Shown: positions 1 to 5,345 of the stretch, piece after piece
How the letters are laid out: every line of letters starts with the position of its first letter
How positions within the stretch are numbered: the first letter of the stretch is position 1
Assembly: GCA_030146505.1 (NCBI GenBank)
Contig: JASLCO010000069.1
Coordinates: 1 to 5,345, forward strand
Reading direction: 5' to 3'
DNA from: Moraxellaceae bacterium
Lineage (GTDB): Bacteria > Pseudomonadota > Gammaproteobacteria > Pseudomonadales > Moraxellaceae
DNA: 5,345 nt
Program-made: the position numbers and the translations under genes
Notes under the pieces: generated by a model
The model's database searches: none
Told to the model about the DNA's origin: nothing
Seen by the model: only the letters and a program-made list of their open reading frames with translations

Positions 1-89
1 GGGCCGGACCCTCGCCTATCGAACCGAAAATTCCGCGCTCATTCCTCCCATGCCCGGGGTGAACGCCGCTGCCGTTGAGACCGCCGCCC

Positions 90-1040
90 ATGTTGATGGC
101 TTTCACACTGAACAAGGGACTTCTCGAACAAGTCGCCATCAATGCCGCCACCGACCTCGTTCCCGAGGTGATCTGGGTGGATGCCATAAAACCCACGGAA
201 GAAGAGCGCGAATGGCTGCGCGAGGCCTACCGGCAGGAGCTGCCCACGCTGGAGGACATCACCGAAATCGAGGCCACCTCGCGTTTCTATGAAAACGACG
301 ACGGCCTGCACATCAGCTCCTATTTCCTGAATTACGCCGACGAGAATTCGGAAAACATTTCCGCCGCCTTTGTCTTTTGTGGCGAACGTCTGTTCACCCT
401 GCGCAAGGAAGAGCTGGCCGCCTTCCGCCTGTTCCGCCTGCGCGCGCGCAAGGGCCTGGTCTCGCTGACCAATTCCAAGTCCATCATGCTGGGCCTGTTC
501 GAGACCAAGGTGGAAAACCTGGCCGACATCGTCGAGCGCATTGCCGCCGACCTGGAGAAAACCAGTCGCCAGGTACTGGGCAATGCCGAGCAGGACGACA
601 TGGAATCCGTGCTGACCGCCCTCGCCCTGCAGGAAGACGTGAACGGCAAGGTGCGCATTTCCATGGTGGACCTGCAGCGCATGCTCTACCTGCTGCTGCG
701 TTCCGGCCTGCTCAATGCCGAACAGAGCGAGCGCCTGCGCGACATCATCCGCGACTCCGAGTCGCTGATCGCGAGCACCAGCTTCCTTTTCGACAAGATC
801 AAGTTCCTGCTCGACACCACGCTGGGCTTCATCAACGTGAACCAGAACAAGATCATCAAGATCTTTTCCGTGGCCAGCGTGGTCTTCCTGCCGCCCACCA
901 TGATCGCCAGCGTCTACGGCATGAATTTCGGACTCATGCCGGAACTGCACTGGCACCTGGGCTACCCTTTCGCCCTGCTGCTCATGCTGGGCTCGGCGAT
1001 GGCGCCGTACTGGTGGTTCAAGAAAAAGAAATGGCTGTGA
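90..1040 (+). CDS. corA: Magnesium/cobalt transporter CorA
   Basis: Inner-membrane pentameric channel that takes up Mg2+ (also Co2+ and Ni2+) down the membrane potential. The product is 316 residues, the same length as the enterobacterial protein as I recall it. A long, charged, mostly helical cytoplasmic domain covers about residues 1-250. The first membrane helix (about 256-276) ends in the signature YGMN, with Gly277-Met278-Asn279 as the selectivity motif. It is followed by the periplasmic loop FGLMPELHW, a second helix (about 289-310) and a basic C-terminus KKKKWL that matches the family's usual ending. I chose the ATG at 90 because the protein then begins MLMAF, which aligns with MLSAF of E. 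coli CorA. A TTG at 75 and an ATG at 96 are in the same frame. No strong Shine-Dalgarno sequence precedes any of them. The gene is complete, stands alone on its strand, and converges with the lipoprotein gene downstream. No regulatory site is visible in the 89 bases ahead of it. Confidence 0.97.
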   Translation: MLMAFTLNKGLLEQVAINAATDLVPEVIWVDAIKPTEEEREWLREAYRQELPTLEDITEIEATSRFYENDDGLHISSYFLNYADENSENISAAFVFCGERLFTLRKEELAAFRLFRLRARKGLVSLTNSKSIMLGLFETKVENLADIVERIAADLEKTSRQVLGNAEQDDMESVLTALALQEDVNGKVRISMVDLQRMLYLLLRSGLLNAEQSERLRDIIRDSESLIASTSFLFDKIKFLLDTTLGFINVNQNKIIKIFSVASVVFLPPTMIASVYGMNFGLMPELHWHLGYPFALLLMLGSAMAPYWWFKKKKWL

Positions 1041-1109
1041 CCCTCGGCTGCCAGGCCGGAAGCTTTTCCACCTTTTGCAGGAAAGGGCCACAACCCGAGG
1101 AAGCCGGGC
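1041..1109. terminator. Convergent intergenic gap, possible weak terminator region
   Basis: This 69-base gap separates the stop codons of corA and the facing lipoprotein gene. It holds a small hairpin at 1071-1086 (CCTTT paired with AAAGG) and an outer pairing CCTCGG (1042-1047) with CCGAGG (1095-1100). Neither is followed by a proper T run on either strand. The position suggests that transcription from both sides ends here, but the sequence does not show a clear intrinsic terminator, so this is a tentative call based mainly on gene arrangement. Confidence 0.25.
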
Positions 1110-2858
1110 TTATTCCGGCGCCGGAGCAGGCACCGTGGTGGACAACCGGCGAATGACGGTGACATATCCCCCCGCCTCCACCGGCTGCCTGTCCAGCACA
1201 AAAACCCGGGCCGCCGCATCGCTGGCTATCCCCTGCAAAGCGGAAAAACGGGCCTGGTCGGCACGACCGTCGTTCGTGCCCGGCACATTGCCGACCCCCG
1301 CCGCCGCCGTCTCGAGATAGGACCCGGCCTGGCGCTGGACGATGCTGTGCACATTGGTCTGCAGCACATGCACATCGCCGGCGGGCGTCGCGGCCACATA
1401 TTTGGGATTGGAGAGACCGCTGATGCCACTGCCTGCCACCGTGGTGGTGGCGACGGTGCTGATCTCGTTCTTGGCATAGTTGGCGACATAGACCACGCCG
1501 TTGCCGTCCACGGCCACGCCTTGCGGGGCATTCCAGAGCGTGATGCTGCCATCACCGGCCAGGGTGGTCACAACGCCTGCCGGGGTGATCTGGCGTATGC
1601 GCTGGTTGGAGACATCGCCCACGTACACCGTGCCTGACGCGTCCACGGCCAGTCCCAGCACGCCGGTGGAATCATCGAACCTGGCCGCCGCCCCCGTGCC
1701 ATCGGCGAAACCGCGCTCACCGGCTCCCGCCAACAGGCTCAGGCTGCCGTTCCACTGGTAGATGCTGGCGTTGCCGGCGTTCAGATAGACCGTGCCGTCG
1801 CCAGCTGCCGCCAGCGCCACGGGATAACGGAAAGGCACGGGCCCCGTGCCATCACAACTGCCCGCGACCAGCACGCTGTCGCTGCCATCGACGGCAATCT
1901 TGCGCAGGTAGCACTCCCTGAAGCTGGCGTAGTCGTCCAGCCAGACCCCGCCGACATAAAGATTGCCGGCAGGATCACTGGCAATGGACGAAGGCGCATC
2001 GTGCACCACCGCCCCCTGCACAACCTTGTCTGCCATGGCCGTGGCAATGGTTTCCACCCACAGCGGCTGGCAGCTCACGCTGATATTGCTCACGTCGGCA
2101 TTGAGCGTGCCGCTGCCGTTGGCAATGCTGCAACGCCTGAAAGGCGCATTGCCGAGGCTCACCTCGTACTGGCTGCCGGCCGGAAACGGCGCCGCATCAA
2201 AATAGGCCGAAGCACCGGTTTGCGGATGCGGCACCACGCCGGAGAAAACGAAGCTGCCATTGGCATCCACGGTGATGTCGTAATAAGTCCTGCTGCCGCC
2301 CGGCGGGGTGACGTAAAGGCGCAGGCCCGTCCAGCTCATGTCTGCCAAAAGACCCTGCATATGGCCGCCAACGGTGTAATAACCCGCGAAACCACCCCCG
2401 CCCCCTGTGCTGGCGGCCGCCACCGCAAGCACGGCGGCCAGGCTGCTCACACTGCCGGCGCTGTTCGTGGCAATGGCCCGGAACTGCCTGCCATCGTCGC
2501 TCTCACTGGTGGCGGGCGTGGTGTAGCTGCTGGCAGTGGCTCCCGCGATGTCTGTCCAGGTGGCGCCGCCATCACCCGACTGCTGCCATTGATAGCCCGG
2601 CGCCTCGCCGGTGGCGGTTGCCGTGAAGCTGAAGCTGGCGGACTGGCCTGCCTCGACACTGGCATTCACCGGCTGGGTTTGGGCCACCGGCGCGGTGATG
2701 GTGACGCCGCCATTGCCACCGTTATTGCCGTTACCGTTGTTGCCATTGGAGTTGCCATTGCCGCCGCCACAGGCACTGAGGGCCAGCAGCCATGCCGCCA
2801 TCAGCGCAAGGCCGGACGCGCGCCAAAAACCGACCGGTTGCTGCATTGTCCTGTTCAT
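1110..2858 (-). CDS. Lipoprotein with Ig-like domain and six-repeat NHL-type beta-propeller
   Basis: Predicted 582-residue lipid-anchored protein. Residues 1-29 form a signal peptide ending in the lipobox LSAC, with Cys30 as the lipidated residue. Gly at +2 is not the Asp inner-membrane retention signal, so outer-membrane sorting is likely. An Asn/Gly tether (31-51) leads to an Ig-like domain (about 53-147: GQSASFSF, YQWQQSGDGGATW, RAIATNSAG) of the kind common in bacterial surface proteins. After a Gly5 linker (152-156) comes a small beta domain (about 160-264) with Cys243 and Cys263 probably paired. The rest, to about 575, holds six NHL-like repeats such as GLAVDASGTVYVGD and GVAVDGNGVVYVAN, plus two loops of the DG..ARF type, which fits a six-bladed propeller. 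The frame is open further upstream, but the ATG at 2858 is preferred because it has an excellent ribosome binding site and begins the signal peptide. Binding partner or ligand is unknown, and I see no catalytic motif. Confidence 0.9.
   Translation of the reverse strand: MNRTMQQPVGFWRASGLALMAAWLLALSACGGGNGNSNGNNGNGNNGGNGGVTITAPVAQTQPVNASVEAGQSASFSFTATATGEAPGYQWQQSGDGGATWTDIAGATASSYTTPATSESDDGRQFRAIATNSAGSVSSLAAVLAVAAASTGGGGGFAGYYTVGGHMQGLLADMSWTGLRLYVTPPGGSRTYYDITVDANGSFVFSGVVPHPQTGASAYFDAAPFPAGSQYEVSLGNAPFRRCSIANGSGTLNADVSNISVSCQPLWVETIATAMADKVVQGAVVHDAPSSIASDPAGNLYVGGVWLDDYASFRECYLRKIAVDGSDSVLVAGSCDGTGPVPFRYPVALAAAGDGTVYLNAGNASIYQWNGSLSLLAGAGERGFADGTGAAARFDDSTGVLGLAVDASGTVYVGDVSNQRIRQITPAGVVTTLAGDGSITLWNAPQGVAVDGNGVVYVANYAKNEISTVATTTVAGSGISGLSNPKYVAATPAGDVHVLQTNVHSIVQRQAGSYLETAAAGVGNVPGTNDGRADQARFSALQGIASDAAARVFVLDRQPVEAGGYVTVIRRLSTTVPAPAPE
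2706..2768 (-). repeat. Asn/Gly low-complexity tether after the lipobox
   Basis: Twenty-one codons just after the lipidated Cys30 encode almost only Gly and Asn (one Ser). The DNA is a run of GGC, AAT and AAC triplets in irregular order. Such flexible linkers commonly hold a folded domain away from the membrane. The repeated triplets make it a likely site for length variation between strains, which is an inference. Confidence 0.8.
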
Positions 2859-2866
2859 GAATCTTG

Positions 2867-2872
2867 CTCCTT
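2867..2872 (-). promoter_or_regulatory. Ribosome binding site of the NHL lipoprotein gene
   Basis: On the minus strand AAGGAG lies 8 bases before the ATG at 2858. This near-ideal Shine-Dalgarno site decides the start against the longer open frame, which would run back into the upstream gene. The 65-base gap between the two lipoprotein genes (2859-2923) holds no obvious promoter. It includes a 10-base palindrome CTGCATGCAG at 2893-2902 of unknown meaning. Confidence 0.85.
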
Positions 2873-2923
2873 CCGGGCCTCTTCGGCCGCACCTGCATGC
2901 AGACGGGAATGTGCCGGTGCGCC

Positions 2924-4309
2924 TCATTGGTGGCGCACGGCGCGGATGCCGGAATGGCTGTCGCCGGAAATGCCGCTGACGTAGCCCCAAGCCACCACGG
3001 CCTTGTCGTTGCTGTCGACAGCCACCTGCGCTCCGTAGGCATCGCCGGTGTCGTTTTCCAGTAGCTGCAAGCCGCCGAGCGTGAAGGTGGATGCCTCGAA
3101 ATGGCGGGCCAGCACATCCCAGTGGCCGCCGTACTGCGTCCATACCGCCCAGGCATTGCCCGCGCTGTCCAGGGCCAGTTGCGGACCGGCGACATCGCCG
3201 CGCGCCTCGTCGTCCAGTTGCACCGGTTCGCTCCAGCCATCGATCGGCGTCAGCACGCCAATGATGTAGCTGCGCGTGCCCACGCTGGCCCGGAGACTGC
3301 GGCGATTGCTGTCACTGTCATAGTCGACCCAGGCCAGCAGGATGTGGCCGGCGTTGTCCACCGCCACGGCCGGCGGATAGGTACTGTCATGCGGATAAGG
3401 CAGCGAAGCGTCGCCGGTATCGCTCCAGGCATTCACGACCGTGCTGTAACGCCAGACATGCAACTCGCCCTTGTAGGTCTTCTGGCCGGCTGCCACCAGC
3501 TGCGTGCCATCGGCGCTCACGGCCAGCCGCAGGTTCTTGTCCACGCAGCCACTGGCCTGTGTGGCCGCTGTCCAGTTGCTGCCGTTGAAACGACGCGAGG
3601 TGAGCAGGCCGCTTTCACACCAGGCCACCAGCACATCGCCGCCGGCCAGGCGCGCAAGCTGCGGCGTACCGGTCGTGCCGGCACTGGCAGAAAGCGTGAG
3701 CGTGGTACCGCCATAGCTACCCGGTGTCGCTCCATAAAGGGCTTTGACGTCTCCCCCTGCCACGTAGGCAATCAGGGTCAGGTTGTCGGCAAGGCCGGCA
3801 ACGTCATAAGGAATCGCCACCATGCCGCTGGCCGTGCTGCTTTCGTTGATGCAGGTCCAGGCCGCATCCGGGGCGACCGGCAGGCTTGCCGGAGAAGGCA
3901 CCTGGAACCGGGTACACGGCAAAGTGGGGCCGCTCAGCCCGGGCCAGCTTAGGCGGTTGTTGCCGGAGGCCGTCATGAGCAGTTGCGGGCGTCGCCACGG
4001 GGCGGCCACATTGCCGGCCTCACCCAGCCAGCCGCTGCCGTCTTTCCAGTAATCGAGCCTCAGCGTGTAGGCGGGGGCAGGCAGCGCATCGTCGTACTGT
4101 GTCCACGCCACGGCGGCATTGCCATGACCATCCACCGCCAGACTGGGCGCATCGGCATCGCCGTCGAGTACCGACAAGGTCACAGGCGCGCTCCAGCCGG
4201 CCGCTGCCTGCGTATTCGTACCGTCTTCACTGCCGCCACCGCAGGCGGCGAGCAAAACGGCCGTGGTCATCGTCACGGCAAATCCTGCCGTCCATTTTCC
4301 GGATTTCAT
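2924..4309 (-). CDS. Lipoprotein with propeller-like AVDxxGxxxVAW repeats
   Basis: Predicted 461-residue lipoprotein. A basic start (MKSGKW) is followed by a hydrophobic stretch and the lipobox LAAC, with Cys23 as the lipidation site and GGG after it, which suggests the outer membrane. The mature part is made of related strands: SLAVDGHGNAAVAWTQYD near the N-terminus, then PAVAVDNAGHILLAWVDYD, PQLALDSAGNAWAVWTQYG and AQVAVDSNDKAVVAWGY in about the last 150 residues. Several are preceded by 'GWS.PV.L'. This pattern resembles beta-propeller blades of the sialidase/WD-like sort, but I see no Asp-box set and no catalytic residues, so an enzyme function is not supported. Four cysteines lie in the central part. 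The ATG at 4309 is chosen for its ribosome binding site; a GTG at 4333 in frame is less likely. The gene lies 65 bases upstream of the NHL lipoprotein gene on the same strand and the two are probably co-transcribed. Function unknown. Confidence 0.88.
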   Translation of the reverse strand: MKSGKWTAGFAVTMTTAVLLAACGGGSEDGTNTQAAAGWSAPVTLSVLDGDADAPSLAVDGHGNAAVAWTQYDDALPAPAYTLRLDYWKDGSGWLGEAGNVAAPWRRPQLLMTASGNNRLSWPGLSGPTLPCTRFQVPSPASLPVAPDAAWTCINESSTASGMVAIPYDVAGLADNLTLIAYVAGGDVKALYGATPGSYGGTTLTLSASAGTTGTPQLARLAGGDVLVAWCESGLLTSRRFNGSNWTAATQASGCVDKNLRLAVSADGTQLVAAGQKTYKGELHVWRYSTVVNAWSDTGDASLPYPHDSTYPPAVAVDNAGHILLAWVDYDSDSNRRSLRASVGTRSYIIGVLTPIDGWSEPVQLDDEARGDVAGPQLALDSAGNAWAVWTQYGGHWDVLARHFEASTFTLGGLQLLENDTGDAYGAQVAVDSNDKAVVAWGYVSGISGDSHSGIRAVRHQ

Positions 4310-4317
4310 GCGGTATC

Positions 4318-4322
4318 CCTCC
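4318..4322 (-). promoter_or_regulatory. Ribosome binding site of the repeat lipoprotein gene
   Basis: GGAGG, within a longer purine run AGGGAGGGA, lies 8 bases before the ATG at 4309 on the minus strand. The spacing is the same as in the downstream lipoprotein gene. It supports ATG 4309 over the in-frame GTG at 4333, which has no such site. Confidence 0.8.
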
Positions 4323-4327
4323 CTGGG

Positions 4328-4355
4328 TTGCACATCATGGGTTGCACGTCATGGG
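4328..4355 (-). repeat. Tandem 14-base repeat in the leader of the lipoprotein gene
   Basis: On the plus strand TTGCACATCATGGG (4328-4341) is followed directly by TTGCACGTCATGGG (4342-4355), with one base difference. GGG before the first copy continues the pattern. The repeat ends a few bases before the ribosome binding site at 4318-4322, so it would lie in the untranslated leader of the message. It could be a regulator site, an RNA element or a slippage product; nothing in the sequence decides. Confidence 0.8.
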
Positions 4356-4372
4356 ATGCCGATTCAGGCATC
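4355..4372. other. Small inverted repeat, GATGCC/GGCATC
   Basis: GATGCC (4355-4360) and GGCATC (4367-4372) are a perfect 6-base inverted repeat around a 6-base loop. It lies directly beside the tandem 14-mer in the probable leader of the lipoprotein operon. There is no T run, so it is not an intrinsic terminator. Its role is unknown and it may be chance in GC-rich DNA. Confidence 0.4.
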
Positions 4373-4539
4373 GGACTCAGAAAAGTCTGGCGCCAGCCTC
4401 ACAAATACCCGGGACAGCCAACAGTGCCGAAAGTCATGCCGGGCGTAATGTGCGAAACAATTCACGCATGGCAGGGAGAGGTGAGACGGAAATTAATTTC
4501 CCGGGAAATGACGAAAAGCATTCGCGGCCGGAGCCTCTC

Positions 4540-4640
4540 TTGCAGACGCCCTTCTCCCCAACTCCCTCCCGCGAGGAGAGAGGAAGTCGAAGACAATTGC
4601 GCCTACGAGAAATCGTTGAAGAATATCTTTTGCAGACGCC
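4540..4640. repeat. 11-base direct repeats flanking a hairpin
   Basis: TTGCAGACGCC occurs at 4540-4550 and again at 4630-4640, exactly 90 bases apart, each preceded by a short T/C-rich stretch. Just inside the first copy is a hairpin (separate entry). The arrangement could be the remains of a small interspersed element with flanking duplications, or a spaced regulatory site. Only the repeats themselves are seen directly. Confidence 0.55.
4551..4586. repeat. C-rich/G-rich intergenic hairpin element
   Basis: CTCCCTCC (4562-4569) pairs with GGAGAGAG (4575-4582) with one mismatch around the loop CGCGA. CTTC at 4551 and GAAG at 4583-4586 can pair outside it. From memory it resembles the abundant intergenic 'CTCTCCCC...GGGGAGAG' repeats of Xanthomonas, Pseudomonas and relatives, with some decay. 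No T run follows on either strand. Membership in that repeat family is an inference from general look, not from a search. Confidence 0.5.
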
Positions 4641-4663
4641 ACTGCCTTGCACCTCCCAATGTT

Positions 4664-4691
4664 TGCAGGCGCGAATGCATTCGCACCTGCA
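4664..4691. repeat. 28-base near-perfect palindrome, REP-like
   Basis: The core GCGAATGCATTCGC (4671-4684) is a perfect 14-base palindrome. With TGCAGG and CCTGCA on its flanks the symmetry extends to 28 bases, broken by only one base pair (4670 against 4685). Read as RNA from the minus strand that break becomes a G-U pair, so the transcript of the RCC1 gene could form an unbroken stem 22 bases after its stop codon. This fits a REP-type element or a message-end stabilising stem. No T run follows, so it is not a typical intrinsic terminator. Confidence 0.7.
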
Positions 4692-4713
4692 TGGAATTTT
4701 TCGGAGAAGCGGC

Positions 4714-5289
4714 TTATTGCAAGAAGATGGCACCACCGGCTACTGCAACGGGGTCCGGCCTGTCAGTGGTGCTGCCATCCCCCAATTGGCCATAGGGATT
4801 GCTGCCCCAGCAGGCCACCGAACCATCCGCCTTGAGCGCGCAGGTATGGCTGGAGCCTGCGGCAATGAACACGGCGTCCGTCAGACCGGACACGGCAACA
4901 GGCGCTGTGCCTATCCTGCTCCAGCAGGCGACCGTGCCATCGGCCTTGAGCGCGCAGCTTTGCACCGCGCTGGCCGTAATCGCCACGGCGTCGCTGATGC
5001 CGGTAATCGCGACCGGCGTGGGACTGGTTGAGCCGAAATTCAGTTCACCAAAGATGTTGTTGCCCCAGCACGCTACCGTTCCGCCGGCCATGAGCGCACA
5101 GCTGTGGCTGTAGCCTGTCGCCACTGCCCTGGCGTCTGCCAGGCCGGAAACGGCAACCGGGATGCTGCTGTCATTGCTGCTCCCGTCACCCAGTTGGCCC
5201 TGATAGTTGTAGCCCCAGCACGCCACAGTGCCGTCAGCCTTCACGGCGCACATGTGATAGTCGACGCTCGCCGAAATGGCGATGGCATC
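4714..5289 (-). CDS. RCC1-repeat protein, C-terminal part (5' end missing)
   Basis: The last 191 residues of a protein made of RCC1-type repeats, the blades of a beta-propeller. Four units begin at 'DA': 51, 48, 38 and 54 residues. Each has the bacterial core C-A-(L/V)-x8 or so-A-C-W, for example CALKADGTVACWG, with two cysteines per unit, and usually the loop GQLGDGS followed by PVAVSGL. The third unit is short: after ACWSRIG it jumps to APVAVSG and lacks the G-Q-L-G-D loop. The protein ends AGGAIFLQ with a TAA at 4714-4716. A full RCC1 propeller has about seven blades, so several repeats, the start codon and any signal peptide are missing. The frame stays open to the window edge, but the RCC1 pattern stops at about 5289, where the opposite strand takes over. 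Eukaryotic RCC1 is a nucleotide exchange factor, but bacterial relatives like this are mostly of unknown function, and I make no such claim. Confidence 0.85.
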   Translation of the reverse strand, partial: DAIAISASVDYHMCAVKADGTVACWGYNYQGQLGDGSSNDSSIPVAVSGLADARAVATGYSHSCALMAGGTVACWGNNIFGELNFGSTSPTPVAITGISDAVAITASAVQSCALKADGTVACWSRIGTAPVAVSGLTDAVFIAAGSSHTCALKADGSVACWGSNPYGQLGDGSTTDRPDPVAVAGGAIFLQ

Positions 5290-5345
5290 GGGACGACAAC
5301 CGAAAGCACCGTGCCCGTGGCGGTTTCCGGCATCACCGATGCCAT
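5290..5345 (+). pseudogene. RCC1-repeat fragment in opposite orientation
   Basis: The plus strand from 5290 reads GTTTESTVPVAVSGITDA and runs off the window. This is the second half of an RCC1 unit: the turn after GD, then PVAVSG, then DA starting the next unit. The minus strand across the same bases gives GIGDAGNRHGHG..., with no RCC1 character. The fragment has no start codon, signal peptide or ribosome binding site and abuts the minus-strand RCC1 gene with no spacer. It is not a copy of any of the four repeats in this window. It is therefore an inverted piece of the same or a related gene, or a chimeric end. Confidence 0.7.

Larger units (their letters stand above)
4310..4713. other. Gene-free 404-base region with repeats and hairpins
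   Basis: The stretch lies between the RCC1-repeat gene and the first lipoprotein gene, both on the minus strand. I see no convincing gene in it. Reading in gene direction it holds a 28-base palindrome near the end of the RCC1 gene, two copies of an 11-base direct repeat flanking a C/G-rich hairpin, then a less structured part (about 4375-4535) that should carry the promoter of the lipoprotein pair, and finally a hairpin and a tandem 14-mer just before the ribosome binding site. No -35/-10 pair is good enough to call. Confidence 0.7.

Noticed and set aside
39..1091. 350-codon open frame on the minus strand opposite corA
   Set aside because: It mirrors corA codons, is rich in His, Gln and Gly with no recognisable domain, and corA is a certain gene. 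Typical antisense shadow in high-GC DNA.
2001..2984. 327-codon open frame on the plus strand
   Set aside because: Lies opposite the signal peptide, Ig-like domain and first propeller repeats of the NHL lipoprotein; Arg/Ala/Gly-rich with no domain or ribosome binding site.
2859..3143. N-terminal extension of the NHL lipoprotein to an upstream start at 3143
   Set aside because: It would overlap the upstream lipoprotein gene by over 200 bases and bury the signal peptide; the ATG at 2858 has an excellent ribosome binding site.
3101..3952. 283-codon open frame on the plus strand
   Set aside because: Opposite the repeat lipoprotein, with composition of a shadow frame and no recognisable motif.
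4551..4586. Intrinsic terminator at the C/G-rich hairpin
   Set aside because: No T run follows the stem on either strand.
4310..4713. CRISPR array, tRNA or small RNA gene in the repeat-rich gap
   Set aside because: The repeats are too few and too short with irregular spacing for CRISPR, and I find no cloverleaf or promoter-terminator pair.
4099..5031. 310-codon and overlapping 270-codon open frames on the plus strand across the intergenic region
   Set aside because: They run through the lipoprotein start, the intergenic repeats and the antisense of the RCC1 repeats; Arg- and His-rich with no domain. Not a plausible gene for the 404-base gap.
5290..5345. Continuation of the minus-strand RCC1 gene to the window edge
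   Set aside because: The frame is open but the residues (GDAGNRHGHGAFGCRP) do not fit the repeat. A pair of compensating frameshifts giving TVLSVVV was considered, but the plus strand gives a far better RCC1 match, so a strand switch explains it better.

Overview
The window looks like a piece of chromosome from a high-GC Gram-negative bacterium, probably a beta- or gammaproteobacterium. The CorA protein has the length (316 residues) and the start and end of the enterobacterial CorA type. Two lipoproteins carry proteobacterial lipoboxes, and the third positions of the coding regions are rich in G and C. I cannot name a genus from the sequence alone.

Layout: (1) bases 90-1040, plus strand, a complete magnesium/cobalt channel gene, corA. 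(2) bases 1041-1109, a short convergent gap with weak hairpins. (3) bases 1110-2858, minus strand, a lipoprotein with an Asn/Gly tether, an Ig-like domain, a small Cys-paired beta domain and a six-repeat NHL-type propeller. (4) bases 2924-4309, minus strand, a second lipoprotein built of 'AVDxxGxxxVAW' repeats. It lies 65 bases upstream of the first lipoprotein gene, so the two probably form an operon. (5) bases 4310-4713, a gene-free 404-base stretch with a tandem 14-mer, hairpins, an 11-base direct repeat and a 28-base near-perfect palindrome of REP type. (6) bases 4714 to about 5289, minus strand, the C-terminal four repeats of an RCC1-type protein. (7) bases 5290-5345, where RCC1-type coding sequence continues on the opposite strand.

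The minus-strand genes all encode repeat proteins that should fold as beta-propellers. Two are predicted outer-membrane-type lipoproteins; the third is cut before its N-terminus, so its location is unknown. They look like an accessory cell-surface cluster next to the housekeeping gene corA. No catalytic domain is visible, so their joint function is unknown. The most striking observation is the strand switch inside the RCC1 repeats near base 5289. It marks either a DNA inversion or a chimeric join at the end of the assembled sequence.
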